Positions 28,585 through 37,059 of a stretch of DNA of 64,000 bases are shown here, in pieces (the stretch's first letter is position 1; each line of letters begins with the position of its first letter). The notes beneath the pieces are model-generated. The model saw only the letters and a program-made list of their open reading frames with translations. It was not told the DNA's origin and did not search any database. Both the position numbers and the translations under genes were made by a program. Source of the stretch: Bradyrhizobium sp. CCBAU 53340 (GTDB lineage Bacteria > Pseudomonadota > Alphaproteobacteria > Rhizobiales > Xanthobacteraceae); assembly GCF_015291645.1 (NCBI RefSeq), contig NZ_CP030055.1, positions 3,224,001 through 3,288,000 of the forward strand. The letters are read 5' to 3'.

Positions 28585-28735
28585 GTTTGCAGCGGGCCCA
28601 GTTTTGGAGGTGAGCAATGCCTATGCCTAAGAGATTCGCTCGGCGTGGGTCTTGCCAGACTTGTTCTGATGTATGGGCTCGCGAGTTCAGCGGCCGCTGC
28701 GGCGAGCCGAGTTTCCTTAAGAAAGTGGTGTAAGC
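28585..28735 (+). pseudogene. Remnant of a carboxymuconolactone decarboxylase-like gene start
   Basis: The stretch around 28586-28660 (TTTGCA, GCCCAGTTTTGGAGGTGAGC, ATGCCT and the following codons) closely resembles the leader and first codons of the gene at 39976 (from 39947 on). The ribosome site GGAGGTG and ATG are kept, but downstream the frame (MPMPKRFARRGSCQTCSDVW) diverges and the rest of the gene is missing. It looks like the 5' stump of a deleted paralogue between M24 and the ABC genes. Confidence 0.5.
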
Positions 28736-29587
28736 ATGCTCGATACGCGCGTTGGGAGCGGCTTGCCGTCCGAAGGCCTGCCGGCCTCCGCCAATACCGT
28801 GCTCTCCACCGTCGAGGTGAAGAATCTCAAGCACGTCTATGTGCCGGCAAATAAGCGGCCTGTCGTTGCGCTCCAGGACGTGTCCCTCAGCATCAGGGCC
28901 GGTGAGTTCATCTCCCTGCTAGGACCTTCCGGTTGCGGAAAATCCACCTTGCTCTACCTGATCGGCGGTTTCCTGCCCGTCGTCGAAGGGAGCATTTCCG
29001 TCGACGGCAGCGACATTAGAGGACCTGGGCCGGACAGAGGCGTAGTCTTCCAGAGCTTTGCGCTGTTCCCTTGGCGCACGGTATTGCAAAACGTCACCTA
29101 CGGGCTGCGAAAGCAGGGAATGTCGAAGGCCGACGCCGAGAGCAGAGCTCGCGAATTCATTAGGTTGGTCGGCCTCAATGGCTTCGAGGACAGTTTTCCC
29201 TCGCAGCTGTCGGGCGGTATGAAGCAGCGAGCCGCGATCGCGCGTACGCTCGCGATCGATCCCAAAATTCTTCTGATGGACGAGCCGTTCGGGGCGCTCG
29301 ACGCTCAGACGCGCAGCCTGATGCAGGATGAGTTGCTGGGTATATGGCGGCGGTCTCCTAAGACGGTTATCTTCGTGACCCACGACGTGCAGGAGGCTGC
29401 TTATCTCTCGCAGCGCGTGGTCGTCATGTCGGCTCGCCCCGGCCGGATCAAAACCATCGTTCCCTGTAATTTCGACCGGTCCGATCCTTCGTTCGTGCGA
29501 AGCGCCGAATTCGTGGCGAAAGTCGACGAGCTTCAGGAACTGGTCCGAGCCGAAGCCAGGCTGGCTCAGGAAGCTGCCGGTCGATGA
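28736..29587 (+). CDS. ABC transporter ATP-binding subunit, nitrate/sulfonate/taurine type
   Basis: 283 residues, cytoplasmic ATPase of an importer. Walker A is in LLGPSGCGKSTLLYLIGG, the Q-loop in GVVFQSFALFPWRTV, the signature in LSGGMKQRAAIARTLAIDP and Walker B in ILLMDEPFGALD, followed by the switch His in VIFVTHDVQEA. The pattern FPWRTVLQNVTYGL is characteristic of the SsuB/TauB/NrtD group. The stop overlaps the start of the first permease by 4 bp (ATGA). It belongs to one transcript with M24, two permeases and a binding protein. All motifs are intact. The cargo is not determinable from this subunit. Confidence 0.95.
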   Translation: MLDTRVGSGLPSEGLPASANTVLSTVEVKNLKHVYVPANKRPVVALQDVSLSIRAGEFISLLGPSGCGKSTLLYLIGGFLPVVEGSISVDGSDIRGPGPDRGVVFQSFALFPWRTVLQNVTYGLRKQGMSKADAESRAREFIRLVGLNGFEDSFPSQLSGGMKQRAAIARTLAIDPKILLMDEPFGALDAQTRSLMQDELLGIWRRSPKTVIFVTHDVQEAAYLSQRVVVMSARPGRIKTIVPCNFDRSDPSFVRSAEFVAKVDELQELVRAEARLAQEAAGR

Positions 29588-30327
29588 AACGGACCATCGT
29601 CTACTACGCTCCGCTGCTTGTAATCGCCTTGATATGGGAGGGAGTCTCGCGTGCGGGCTTGGTCTCGACCGACATCCTCCCACCGTTGAGCACGGTAATC
29701 GTGTCACTCATCGAGCTGGTCCGCGATGGTGAGCTGCCTTCCAATGCTTTTGCCTCACTTGAGCGAGCGGGATCAGGACTTGCCCTCGCGATTGCGTTCG
29801 GCGGCAGTCTCGGCATTCTGATGGCGTGGTCGCGTGGGCTGAATGCAATCATCAATCCACTTGTGCAGATCTTCTATCCGGTGCCCAAATCGGCCCTTAT
29901 TCCGGTTACTTCCATCTGGCTCGGATTTGGTGATGCATCGAAGGTGCTGCTTGTCTTTCTCGGGTGCATGCTCCCAATCACCATCGGTGCCTACAACGGC
30001 GCACGATCTAGCGATGCGGTGCTCGTCTGGTCCGCGCGCAGCATGGGATCATCGAGGCTCGGTGTCTTGTTCGACGTCGTCGCTCCCAGCGCGCTGCCCG
30101 AGCTTCTCAACGGAGTCCGCACGGCATTGGCGCTCTCATTCGTGCTGCTGGTGGCCGGCGAGCTGATCTCTGGCCGCGACGGGCTTGGCTACCTGATCGG
30201 CTTCTATGGGGCCGCGGGCTCTTACGCTCCGATGTATGCGGTTATCGTTACGGTCGCGCTTCTGGGCTTTGGTTTCGATCGCATGTATCAGATGTTCACG
30301 CGGAGGCTTCTACTATGGCGCGAGTAG
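29584..30327 (+). CDS. ABC transporter permease 1, SsuC/TauC-like
   Basis: 247-residue inner-membrane protein with about six hydrophobic helices (PLLVIALIWEGVSRAGLV at the start). The cytoplasmic EAA loop that couples to the ATPase is in ARSMGSSRLGVLFDVVAPSA, residues about 150-170. It overlaps the ATP-binding subunit by 4 bp and the next permease by 13 bp, so translation is coupled. Importers of this group usually have two copies of a single permease; here two different permeases form a likely heterodimer. Complete, no oddity in the sequence. Confidence 0.93.
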   Translation: MKRTIVYYAPLLVIALIWEGVSRAGLVSTDILPPLSTVIVSLIELVRDGELPSNAFASLERAGSGLALAIAFGGSLGILMAWSRGLNAIINPLVQIFYPVPKSALIPVTSIWLGFGDASKVLLVFLGCMLPITIGAYNGARSSDAVLVWSARSMGSSRLGVLFDVVAPSALPELLNGVRTALALSFVLLVAGELISGRDGLGYLIGFYGAAGSYAPMYAVIVTVALLGFGFDRMYQMFTRRLLLWRE

Positions 30328-31157
30328 CGCGCATTCAGGGATCCTCGCCTCGGCAGGACTCGATCGGGTTCATCGTCGTGATGACAAGCGTCGCGAACAT
30401 CGGGCGCAATTCGATCGCGTTGGTGGCGCTCGCGATCTCCTGGGAACTGTTCGCCAGGAGCGGATTGGTCACGCCTTTTCAATTGCCGTCGTTCAGCTCG
30501 GTGGTCGCAACCATCTACGAAAGCGCCATATCAGGCGAACTCTGGCGCAGCCTGTGGCTCACCCTCTACCGTACAATGGTGGGTTTTTCGATCGCCAGCG
30601 CTATTGGCATCTTCCTAGGCGTGTTGATTGTTCGCAGTCGGGCTGTTCGGTGGTTTTTTGACCCTATCATCTCGATCGCATTTCCCATTCCGAAGATCGT
30701 CTTTTTGCCGATCATCGTGTTGTGGTTGGGTTTCGGTGATGCGACGAAGCTCTCCATGATCATCATCGATGCAATCCTTCCGGTGCTCACCGCCACGATC
30801 GCCGCTGCTACGGTAGTTCAGCGAGATCTGATCTGGTCTGCAAAGAGCATGGGAGCAAACGATACCGAACTGGTCTGGGATGTGTTGCTGCCGGCGGCCC
30901 TTCCGCAAGTACTGACAGGGCTACAGGTAGCTTTGCCGCTCTCGCTGATCATATGTATCGTCGCTGAGATGCTTACCGGCGGGGCCGGGCTCGGAGCGGA
31001 CATGATGAACGCGTCTCGCTACTCAAATTCCAGAGCAGTCTTCGCGGGCATCGTTGAGGTCGCCGTGCTCGGCTTCCTTCTGATCAAAATCCTGGGGACG
31101 CTGCGGCAGCGGCTGCTGCGTTGGCATCAGGAAGCAGCCGCACCGACGACGGTGTGA
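30315..31157 (+). CDS. ABC transporter permease 2, SsuC/TauC-like
   Basis: 280-residue inner-membrane protein. After an N-terminal hydrophilic stretch come hydrophobic helices (from ALVALAISWELFARSGLV) and the EAA loop in AKSMGANDTELVWDVLLPAA. It starts within the last codons of permease 1 and is followed, 68 bp on, by the binding protein gene. Its N-terminus is about 25 residues longer than that of permease 1, and a later start at about 30381 (MTSVANIGRNS) is possible. It is the presumed heterodimer partner of permease 1. Confidence 0.92.
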   Translation: MARVARIQGSSPRQDSIGFIVVMTSVANIGRNSIALVALAISWELFARSGLVTPFQLPSFSSVVATIYESAISGELWRSLWLTLYRTMVGFSIASAIGIFLGVLIVRSRAVRWFFDPIISIAFPIPKIVFLPIIVLWLGFGDATKLSMIIIDAILPVLTATIAAATVVQRDLIWSAKSMGANDTELVWDVLLPAALPQVLTGLQVALPLSLIICIVAEMLTGGAGLGADMMNASRYSNSRAVFAGIVEVAVLGFLLIKILGTLRQRLLRWHQEAAAPTTV

Positions 31158-31225
31158 CCAGATCCGCATCCGGCGCGCAAGGACAATCGTCGCCTGAAGG
31201 CGGCAATCAACGGGAGGATAGAACA

Positions 31226-32224
31226 ATGATGCTGCTCGCAAGAGTCGCAGCCGTAGCAGGCTTGGTACTGTCGATGGATGCCTCCGCTGGTGCGCAACCC
31301 GCGGCAATCAAGTTGTCCTGGGTTGTCCCGGTCACCAACTGGGGTTCGATCGTACTCGAGAAGAAGGACCTGATGCTGAACAACGGCAAGACCTACAATC
31401 TGGAGGTTACGCGTTTCCGCGGAACCTCCGAGGCTCTACAGGGCCTTGCTTCCGGCGATCTCAACATCGCGGACATTTCGACCACTGGCTTCGCCGTCGC
31501 CTACGAAAACGGGGTGAAGGATGTCAGCATCATCGCCGGCGAGCTAGAGGACGGCATACCCGACTATTATTCGACTGAGTTCCTCGTACGCGATAGCGGC
31601 AGCATTCGTACCGTGCCCGACCTCAAGGGTAAGACCATCGCCGTAAGCGCGCGCGGTAGTGCCAACTACATGCTTCTTGTTGCCATGCTGCGCAAGAACA
31701 ACATCGACGAACGCAAGGACGTGAACATCGTCGAGGCCGCCGCTCCGACAATGGGCGCGATGCTAAAAAGCGGGAAGGTCGACTTGATCGCCGTGACCCG
31801 TCCATTTTCGGCACAACGAGGGGTCAGGGAGGGCAATAGGGTTCTGTTCACAGCTGCAGATGCTGTGGGAGAATGTCAGGCCATCGTGTGGGTAGCGAAG
31901 AAGACCTTCATAGAGAAGAACCGCGCGGCGCTGATCGACTTTCTCGCCGACATGCGGCGGGTCGCACATTGGTTTTCGGATCCTGCCAATCACGCTGAAG
32001 TCGTAAAGATCGCGGCGAAGGTGACGAAAATGCCCGAAGCGTCTTGGCAGGACTGGCTCTTCACTAAGGCGGACTTTTATCGCGACCCCAACATGATGCC
32101 GAACGTGGCGGCGATGCAAGCCAATCTGGACCTGATGGAGAAGCTGGAGATTATCAAGGACCCTATCAATCTATCGGACACCATGGATCTGAGCCTAGTC
32201 GAGGCAGCGATGAAGCGCGAGTGA
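31226..32224 (+). CDS. Periplasmic substrate-binding protein of the ABC importer
   Basis: 332 residues from ATG 31226, with GGGAGGA ten bases before. The Sec signal is short (MMLLARVAAVAGLVLSMDAS, cleavage near A-G-A). The mature protein has the NMT1/SsuA-like fold: LEVTRFRGTSEALQGLASGD and then LKGKTIAVSARGSANYML. It captures the cargo for the two permeases just upstream. The family covers sulfonates, nitrate, thiamine precursors and aromatic acids such as phthalate, so the cargo cannot be named. The company of M24, a WrbA-like protein and an ACMSD-type enzyme suggests an aromatic or nitrogen-containing compound. Confidence 0.92.
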   Translation: MMLLARVAAVAGLVLSMDASAGAQPAAIKLSWVVPVTNWGSIVLEKKDLMLNNGKTYNLEVTRFRGTSEALQGLASGDLNIADISTTGFAVAYENGVKDVSIIAGELEDGIPDYYSTEFLVRDSGSIRTVPDLKGKTIAVSARGSANYMLLVAMLRKNNIDERKDVNIVEAAAPTMGAMLKSGKVDLIAVTRPFSAQRGVREGNRVLFTAADAVGECQAIVWVAKKTFIEKNRAALIDFLADMRRVAHWFSDPANHAEVVKIAAKVTKMPEASWQDWLFTKADFYRDPNMMPNVAAMQANLDLMEKLEIIKDPINLSDTMDLSLVEAAMKRE

Positions 32225-32505
32225 TAGTCGATCTGGGAAGGCCTCCGAGCTGGAGGAATGTTGTTCTCCGGCTCTGCGCTTGCTTAGTGCGGGAAGCGTG
32301 GGGCAGGTCTCGAATAGCCTGGTCGGGCGGGCATGAGCTCAACGGGCACGGGCCCATAGGAGTGCCCGGGCGGCGACTTCGTCCAGTGGGACTCTGATCG
32401 AAAAGCTGCCGAACAACAAATACGAGCGACCTGCAACCGTCCCTTCCATCGCGGTTTTCTGGCGACTGTAGGACCTCCCGCAATGCGGTCCGATGAGAGG
32501 TTGAA

Positions 32506-33141
32506 ATGCCGAGCGACATTGGCGTAAAGGTGATCGTCTTGTTTCACTCCCGCAGTGGGAATACTGTGCGCATCGCACAGGCCCTCGCCGATGGGGCTAG
32601 GCGAGTTCAGGGCACTACCGCGAAGGTATATCGCGTCCCGGAACTTACGGATGAAGCGGAATTGCTCGCGCACCGACATACCGGGACCGCCTTCGCGGAG
32701 ATCCAACAGTTCCCTGTGGCGCAGCCAGACGATCTAAGCGCATTTGACGTCGTGTTGATGGGAGCGCCCACGCGCATTGGCTCAATGTCGGCCGAGATGA
32801 AGCGGTTCATCGACCGCCTCGGCGAGAACTGGCAACGGGGAGATCTTCGAGACAAGATCGGTTCAGCATTTACGTCGGCTTCCACGATACACGGAGGTCA
32901 TGAGATGACGCTGATGGGTATTCTGACTAGCATGATGCATCTCGGCATGATCGTAGTTACCCCCGGCTACAGCGATCCCATTTTCAGTTTCGTTGCCGCA
33001 CCCTACGGCGCGACCGCTACGACGAAGCCGGCCGGCACTCGGGTGAGACCAAGCGCGGATGATCTTGAGGGCGCAGCCGTGTTGGGCCAGCGGGCTGCCA
33101 CTTTAGGCTTATGGCTACTACGGGGGCGCACGCGCGATTAG
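32506..33141 (+). CDS. WrbA-like flavodoxin-fold NAD(P)H:quinone oxidoreductase
   Basis: 211 residues. The N-terminal VKVIVLFHSRSGNTVRIAQA contains the FMN phosphate loop S-R-S-G-N-T of WrbA. Then come DVVLMGAPTRIGSMSAEMK and the region FTSASTIHGGHEMTLMGI, which matches the WrbA consensus for the flavin and tetramer interface. WrbA proteins reduce quinones by two electrons in the cytoplasm and protect against semiquinones from aromatic ring hydroxylation. It lies 280 bp after the ABC binding protein and 37 bp before an amidohydrolase with which it is probably co-transcribed. Confidence 0.9.
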   Translation: MPSDIGVKVIVLFHSRSGNTVRIAQALADGARRVQGTTAKVYRVPELTDEAELLAHRHTGTAFAEIQQFPVAQPDDLSAFDVVLMGAPTRIGSMSAEMKRFIDRLGENWQRGDLRDKIGSAFTSASTIHGGHEMTLMGILTSMMHLGMIVVTPGYSDPIFSFVAAPYGATATTKPAGTRVRPSADDLEGAAVLGQRAATLGLWLLRGRTRD

Positions 33142-33178
33142 ATTGTTGCTTTAAATTCTCAAACCTGGGAGGGGCGGA

Positions 33179-34165
33179 ATGCGCGTCATTGCAATTGAAG
33201 AACACTTCGTTACGCCGACATTCGTATCCGGCCTTGGCAAGGCCAGCGCAGAACGGATGCGCCAAGCCCCGGGCGGAGGCAAGCTTTTCGATAGGTTGAT
33301 GAATATCGGGGACGCGCGGATCGCCGAGATGGATGCTGCCGGCATTGACATGCAGGTCCTCTCTCTTAATTCTCCCGGGGTCGAGCAAGCCGATGCTTCG
33401 GAAGCAATCGCATGCGCGCGTGACGCAAACGATTACCTCGCAGCCGCAATCAAGGCTCATCCTACCCGTCTGGCGGGCTTTGCTTCGTTACCGATCCAGT
33501 CCCCGGACCAGGCTGTAATCGAGCTCAAGCGTTGCGTTCTCGAACTTGGTTTCAAAGGTGCCAATGTCAACGGCCACGCTCGTGGCCGCTACCTCGATGA
33601 TCCCTATTTCAGTCCGGTTCTTGCCTGCGCCGAGAGCCTCAGCGTTCCGATCTACCTCCATCCGACGCTGCCGCCGGAGCCGGTCATCAACGCGCTGTAC
33701 GGCGGCTTCCCTCCGGCAATCTCGAGCGTGTTCGCAGGGAAGGCCTGGGGTTGGCACATTGAGACCGCCACCCACGTTCTCCGGCTGGTTCTCGGCGGTG
33801 TGTTCGACCGTTATCCGGCGCTCCAGGTAGTGATTGGCCATCTCGGCGAGGGAATACCCTTCATGATCGAGCGGCTGAACCGGTCCTTTCCCGTGCAAAT
33901 GACAAAACTTAGACGGCCAGTCGCCGACTATCTTCGCCAAAACCTGCACTATACGTTTGGCGGGTTCAACTTCATGCCGACATTTCTCAATGTGTTGCTC
34001 GAAGTCGGCGTGCAGCGAATCATGTTCTCTGCGGACTACCCCTACGGGACGATGGAGGAGGGGAGGTCGTTCCTTAATAACCTTCCTGTTAGCGCGTCGG
34101 ACAGGCAGTGTATTGCCCATGGCAACGCGGAGACCCTGCTTAACCTTCCGAGCGCTACGGGCTGA
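33179..34165 (+). CDS. ACMSD-type amidohydrolase (gamma-resorcylate decarboxylase-like)
   Basis: 328 residues from ATG 33179. It belongs to the amidohydrolase subfamily of 2-amino-3-carboxymuconate semialdehyde decarboxylase and of 2,3- or 2,6-dihydroxybenzoate decarboxylases, zinc or manganese enzymes that remove CO2 non-oxidatively from aromatic acids. The start MRVIAIEEHFVTPTFV has Glu in place of the first His of the metal pair, as in gamma-resorcylate decarboxylases. The next ligand is in VPIYLHPTLPPEP, then VIGHLGEGIPFMIERL and MFSADYPYGTMEEG, where the Asp is the last metal ligand. All are intact. A gentisate pathway on the opposite strand follows. Confidence 0.92.
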   Translation: MRVIAIEEHFVTPTFVSGLGKASAERMRQAPGGGKLFDRLMNIGDARIAEMDAAGIDMQVLSLNSPGVEQADASEAIACARDANDYLAAAIKAHPTRLAGFASLPIQSPDQAVIELKRCVLELGFKGANVNGHARGRYLDDPYFSPVLACAESLSVPIYLHPTLPPEPVINALYGGFPPAISSVFAGKAWGWHIETATHVLRLVLGGVFDRYPALQVVIGHLGEGIPFMIERLNRSFPVQMTKLRRPVADYLRQNLHYTFGGFNFMPTFLNVLLEVGVQRIMFSADYPYGTMEEGRSFLNNLPVSASDRQCIAHGNAETLLNLPSATG

Positions 34166-34230
34166 TATCAATTATGCGGGCCGAAATCCGTTTCCTGCCG
34201 CGAAAGTTGAAGCGTATTTCGAGCGTTACA

Positions 34231-34812
34231 CTAGGTCTGCGCCTCATCGCGCAGTCCGGAAGGAAGATCGTATAGTGAACCGCCGTTATCGAGGTCGATG
34301 GCGCGCCTCCAAATCTCTGTTGCTCGAGACCATGGCGTTCTCGAAAGCGGCACAAGATCACCCTTCAGGGACAACACGCTGGTCTGCCACTGGGAATCGC
34401 TCAGATCCCGCCATTCAACATTGAGATGCACCGCCGAGTGCTGGAATAGATAGCGCAACGCATGTGCGGGAAGGGTCGCGCCGAACTCGACGTTCTCGTT
34501 CTGGTGTTCAGGTTCTACCAGGACCTCTTTGGCCATTCCCTTGCGTGCTGCTTCGGCGAGTCGCGCAAGGCTGCGGGCCTGATAGCCAATGTGAGCAACG
34601 ACATGGCGACGGGTCCAGCACGGAATGAGAGAGGGCGCGTCCAGAGCGCTGTCGGAGAGTTCGTTCAACTTTCGAGCAAAGTATGCCGTCCCTTGGCGCG
34701 CCCACAAAAGATCTCGCGCGGGCGCGGCCGGACAGTCGTGTCGAGAGTCCGAACCGAGCCGCTCACGCAATCGCATCCAGGCCTCCTCTTCCACGCGACT
34801 GGACATCCTCAT
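34231..34812 (-). CDS. Maleylpyruvate isomerase-like protein, truncated and missing a metal ligand
   Basis: 193 residues of DinB-like, mycothiol-dependent type maleylpyruvate isomerase (about 240 residues in the characterised Corynebacterium enzyme). The His of the N-terminal part is kept in CWTRRHVVAHIGYQA. In the motif normally E-x-W-x-H the sequence is RATEIWRRAIDLD, so the zinc-binding His appears replaced by Arg. The C-terminus stops after LYDLPSGLRDEAQ, so the last domain is missing. It is the third gene of the gentisate operon, directly after the dioxygenase, where this step belongs, but it is probably inactive or altered. A glutathione-dependent isomerase elsewhere would be needed. 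Confidence 0.8.
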   Translation of the reverse strand: MRMSSRVEEEAWMRLRERLGSDSRHDCPAAPARDLLWARQGTAYFARKLNELSDSALDAPSLIPCWTRRHVVAHIGYQARSLARLAEAARKGMAKEVLVEPEHQNENVEFGATLPAHALRYLFQHSAVHLNVEWRDLSDSQWQTSVLSLKGDLVPLSRTPWSRATEIWRRAIDLDNGGSLYDLPSGLRDEAQT

Positions 34813-34895
34813 CTTTGGTGCCCACGGGATTGTCGTGCCGGCTTCCCTGCACCTTCAGGCACGCTGGGATTAGACCCAAGGGGCCGGCGCTCGGA

Positions 34896-35978
34896 CTAGT
34901 CAATTTGAGTCCTGGCGAAGTGCAGACGCTCCATTATAGGCGCATCCGAGAACCGAAAGAGATCGAACTGCGTCTCAGCCTCAAGGGACCAGCCGACCCA
35001 GGAGGGCACGACGAAGAGGTCCCCCTTTTCCAGACTTGTCCTGGCGCAATTGAGAGAAACCGTGCCTGATCCTTCGAAGACCTGGAACACCGACGATCCG
35101 ACCTCGCGTCGTGGCGGCGTGGACGTTCCGGCTCGAATGCGGTGAAACTCGGCGCGGATTGTTGGCATAACATCACCGCCGGTAGTCGGATTGACATAGC
35201 GAATCGCTGCGTGCCCTTGCTCCACCGTTGCCGGCTGCCCCTCGTCCTCGAGAATCAGTTGCTCAGCCAGTGCGCGGTCGGTGAACTCCCATCGGTACGC
35301 ACCGAGAGGCGAACTGACGGTGTCCTTCAGCTGCGAGAGCGGCCGCAGGCCCGGATAAGACCAGAGACGCTCTCCGCGCGAAAGGCGCGGTGTTGCGTAA
35401 TCAGTCACGCGATCGGATCCGAACTCAAAAAAGCCGACATCGTTCTGGTAGGAGAACGGAATGTCGAGACCGTCGATCCATGCCATCGGAGCGTCCGTGT
35501 CATTGTGGTGGCCGTGAAAATGCCAGCCGGGGGTCAGCAGAAGGTCGCCTCGGCTCATGCGTACCGGGTCGCCGTTTACGACGGTCCATACGCCTTCTCC
35601 ATCTACGACGAACCGGAAGGCATTTTGAGCATGGCGGTGTTCTGGCGCGGTCTCGTGCGGACCAAGATATTGGATCGCCGCCCAGAGCGTTGGACTGATG
35701 TAGGCTCTGCCACCAAGGCCTGGATTGGCAAGTCCGATGGCGCGCCGCTCGCCCCCCCGTCCGACTGGAACGAGTTCACCTGAGCGTTGCGCAAGCGGGA
35801 GTAGCCGCGACCACTTCCATATGTGAGGCACCGCCTTGGGAGCAGGCACGACCGGCATGAGGTCGTCGATTTGCGTCCACAGCGGTTTGAGATATTCGGC
35901 TTCGAGCTCCGAATACAGTTGACGTAGCTCCGGAGTGTCCTCCGGCTTCATCATGTTACTGTGATCTTGATCCTTCAT
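34896..35978 (-). CDS. Gentisate 1,2-dioxygenase
   Basis: 360-residue bicupin. It opens the gentisate ring between C1 and C2 with iron(II) and oxygen, giving maleylpyruvate. The N-terminal ELYSELE-type helix (YSELEAEYLKPLW) and IWKWSRLLPLA are family marks. The iron-binding cupin has HETAPEHRHAQNAFRFVV with His119 and His121, then GDLLLTPGWHFHGHHND with the third His. The C-terminal cupin (GSSVFQVFEGSGTVSL) has lost its ligands, as is normal. It lies between the fumarylpyruvate hydrolase gene upstream and the isomerase gene downstream, the complete lower gentisate pathway. All key residues are present. Confidence 0.95.
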   Translation of the reverse strand: MKDQDHSNMMKPEDTPELRQLYSELEAEYLKPLWTQIDDLMPVVPAPKAVPHIWKWSRLLPLAQRSGELVPVGRGGERRAIGLANPGLGGRAYISPTLWAAIQYLGPHETAPEHRHAQNAFRFVVDGEGVWTVVNGDPVRMSRGDLLLTPGWHFHGHHNDTDAPMAWIDGLDIPFSYQNDVGFFEFGSDRVTDYATPRLSRGERLWSYPGLRPLSQLKDTVSSPLGAYRWEFTDRALAEQLILEDEGQPATVEQGHAAIRYVNPTTGGDVMPTIRAEFHRIRAGTSTPPRREVGSSVFQVFEGSGTVSLNCARTSLEKGDLFVVPSWVGWSLEAETQFDLFRFSDAPIMERLHFARTQID

Positions 35979-36270
35979 GTTCCTGGCCTTGTCGTCGTAT
36001 GGTGATGGTAGCGCGGGTTAGAGGGGCATGTCGGGGCAGGGGACGATAGCCGCAGCGGACCCAACCGGCGTCAAGTCATGTGTCGGCCAAGGCCATCTTC
36101 GTGTCCGCTTCCGCAACAATTGGCTCGCTGATTTGTCCTTCACCTCCGCTCTGCTCATCCGATAACTCGCCCGTCCGGATTTCAGACTGCCCTGCAGGGC
36201 AGTCGGGCAAATCGCTGCGGGCTTCGCAACTACCTCGAATCATTGGATGCAGCGGGGAGGGAAAGTCAGC
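35979..36270. other. Gap between the hydrolase and the gentisate dioxygenase genes
   Basis: About 290 bp with no recognisable gene. Neither a clear terminator nor a copy of the tandem-repeat promoter was found, so the dioxygenase may have its own promoter here. Confidence 0.4.
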
Positions 36271-36978
36271 TCATCCAACCGGCTCTGCAATGGTAGTGGT
36301 GAGCGCGCCCAATCCTTCGATCTCGACGACGCAGACGTCTCCGGGCACCAATGCGCCGACGCCTGCGGGGGTACCGGTATAGACGAGGTCGCCCGGCACC
36401 AAGCGTACAGCACGAGAGAGAATCGAGATGATCTCCGGTACTGACCAGATGAGCTCGGAAAGGTTGGCGCTTTGACGAACAGTTCCGTTGACGGATAACC
36501 TGATCCCACCAGAGGCGAGCCGACCGACCCCTGCAGCCGGGTGGATTGGACCGCATACGGCCGACTTGTCGAATGCCTTGCCCCAGTCCCAGGGCCGACC
36601 CTTATCACGCGCCTCCAATTGCAAGTCTCGGCGGGTCAGATCGTTGCCGATCGCGTAGCCCCAGATTAAGTCCCAGGCACTTTCTTCCGGCACGTTGAAC
36701 CCGGGTCGCCCGATCGCGACGACAAGTTCGGCCTCATGCTGGAAGTCCTTCGTCAGCGGCGGGTAGGGCACAATGGCCCCGTCGTCCACCACTGCATCCG
36801 CAGGCTTGGTAAAGAAGAACGGTGCTTCGCGCGAGGGGTCCTTGCCCATCTCGCGGGCGTGGGCCTCGTAGTTTCGGCCGACGCAGAAGATTCGGCGAAC
36901 GGGAAAGCGTGTGGCTTGTCCATGGACGGCTGCGCTTGAGGTCGGAATGGGGTCGAACACGAAACTCAATCTGGTCAT
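36271..36978 (-). CDS. Fumarylpyruvate hydrolase (FAA-hydrolase family)
   Basis: 235 residues from the ATG at 36978 (the frame is open another 25 codons upstream without family similarity). It has the fumarylacetoacetase fold: FCVGRNYEAHAREMG near the N-terminus, then KDFQHEAELVVAIGRPG with the two metal-binding Glu, GYAIGNDLTRRDLQ with the Asp, and DLVYTGTPAGVGALVPGD at the end. It cleaves fumarylpyruvate, the isomerised gentisate product, to fumarate and pyruvate. The KDPSREAPFFFTKPADAV stretch is typical of gentisate-pathway members (NagK-like). It is the first gene of the minus-strand block and lies downstream of the Lrp regulator. Confidence 0.93.
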   Translation of the reverse strand: MTRLSFVFDPIPTSSAAVHGQATRFPVRRIFCVGRNYEAHAREMGKDPSREAPFFFTKPADAVVDDGAIVPYPPLTKDFQHEAELVVAIGRPGFNVPEESAWDLIWGYAIGNDLTRRDLQLEARDKGRPWDWGKAFDKSAVCGPIHPAAGVGRLASGGIRLSVNGTVRQSANLSELIWSVPEIISILSRAVRLVPGDLVYTGTPAGVGALVPGDVCVVEIEGLGALTTTIAEPVG

Positions 36979-37059
36979 CCTTTTCGATATGCAATTTCTA
37001 TCGGAGCCCGTATCGGTCCGAGAGAAAGCGGAGCATCGGGCCGTCTTTAGCAACGATGC

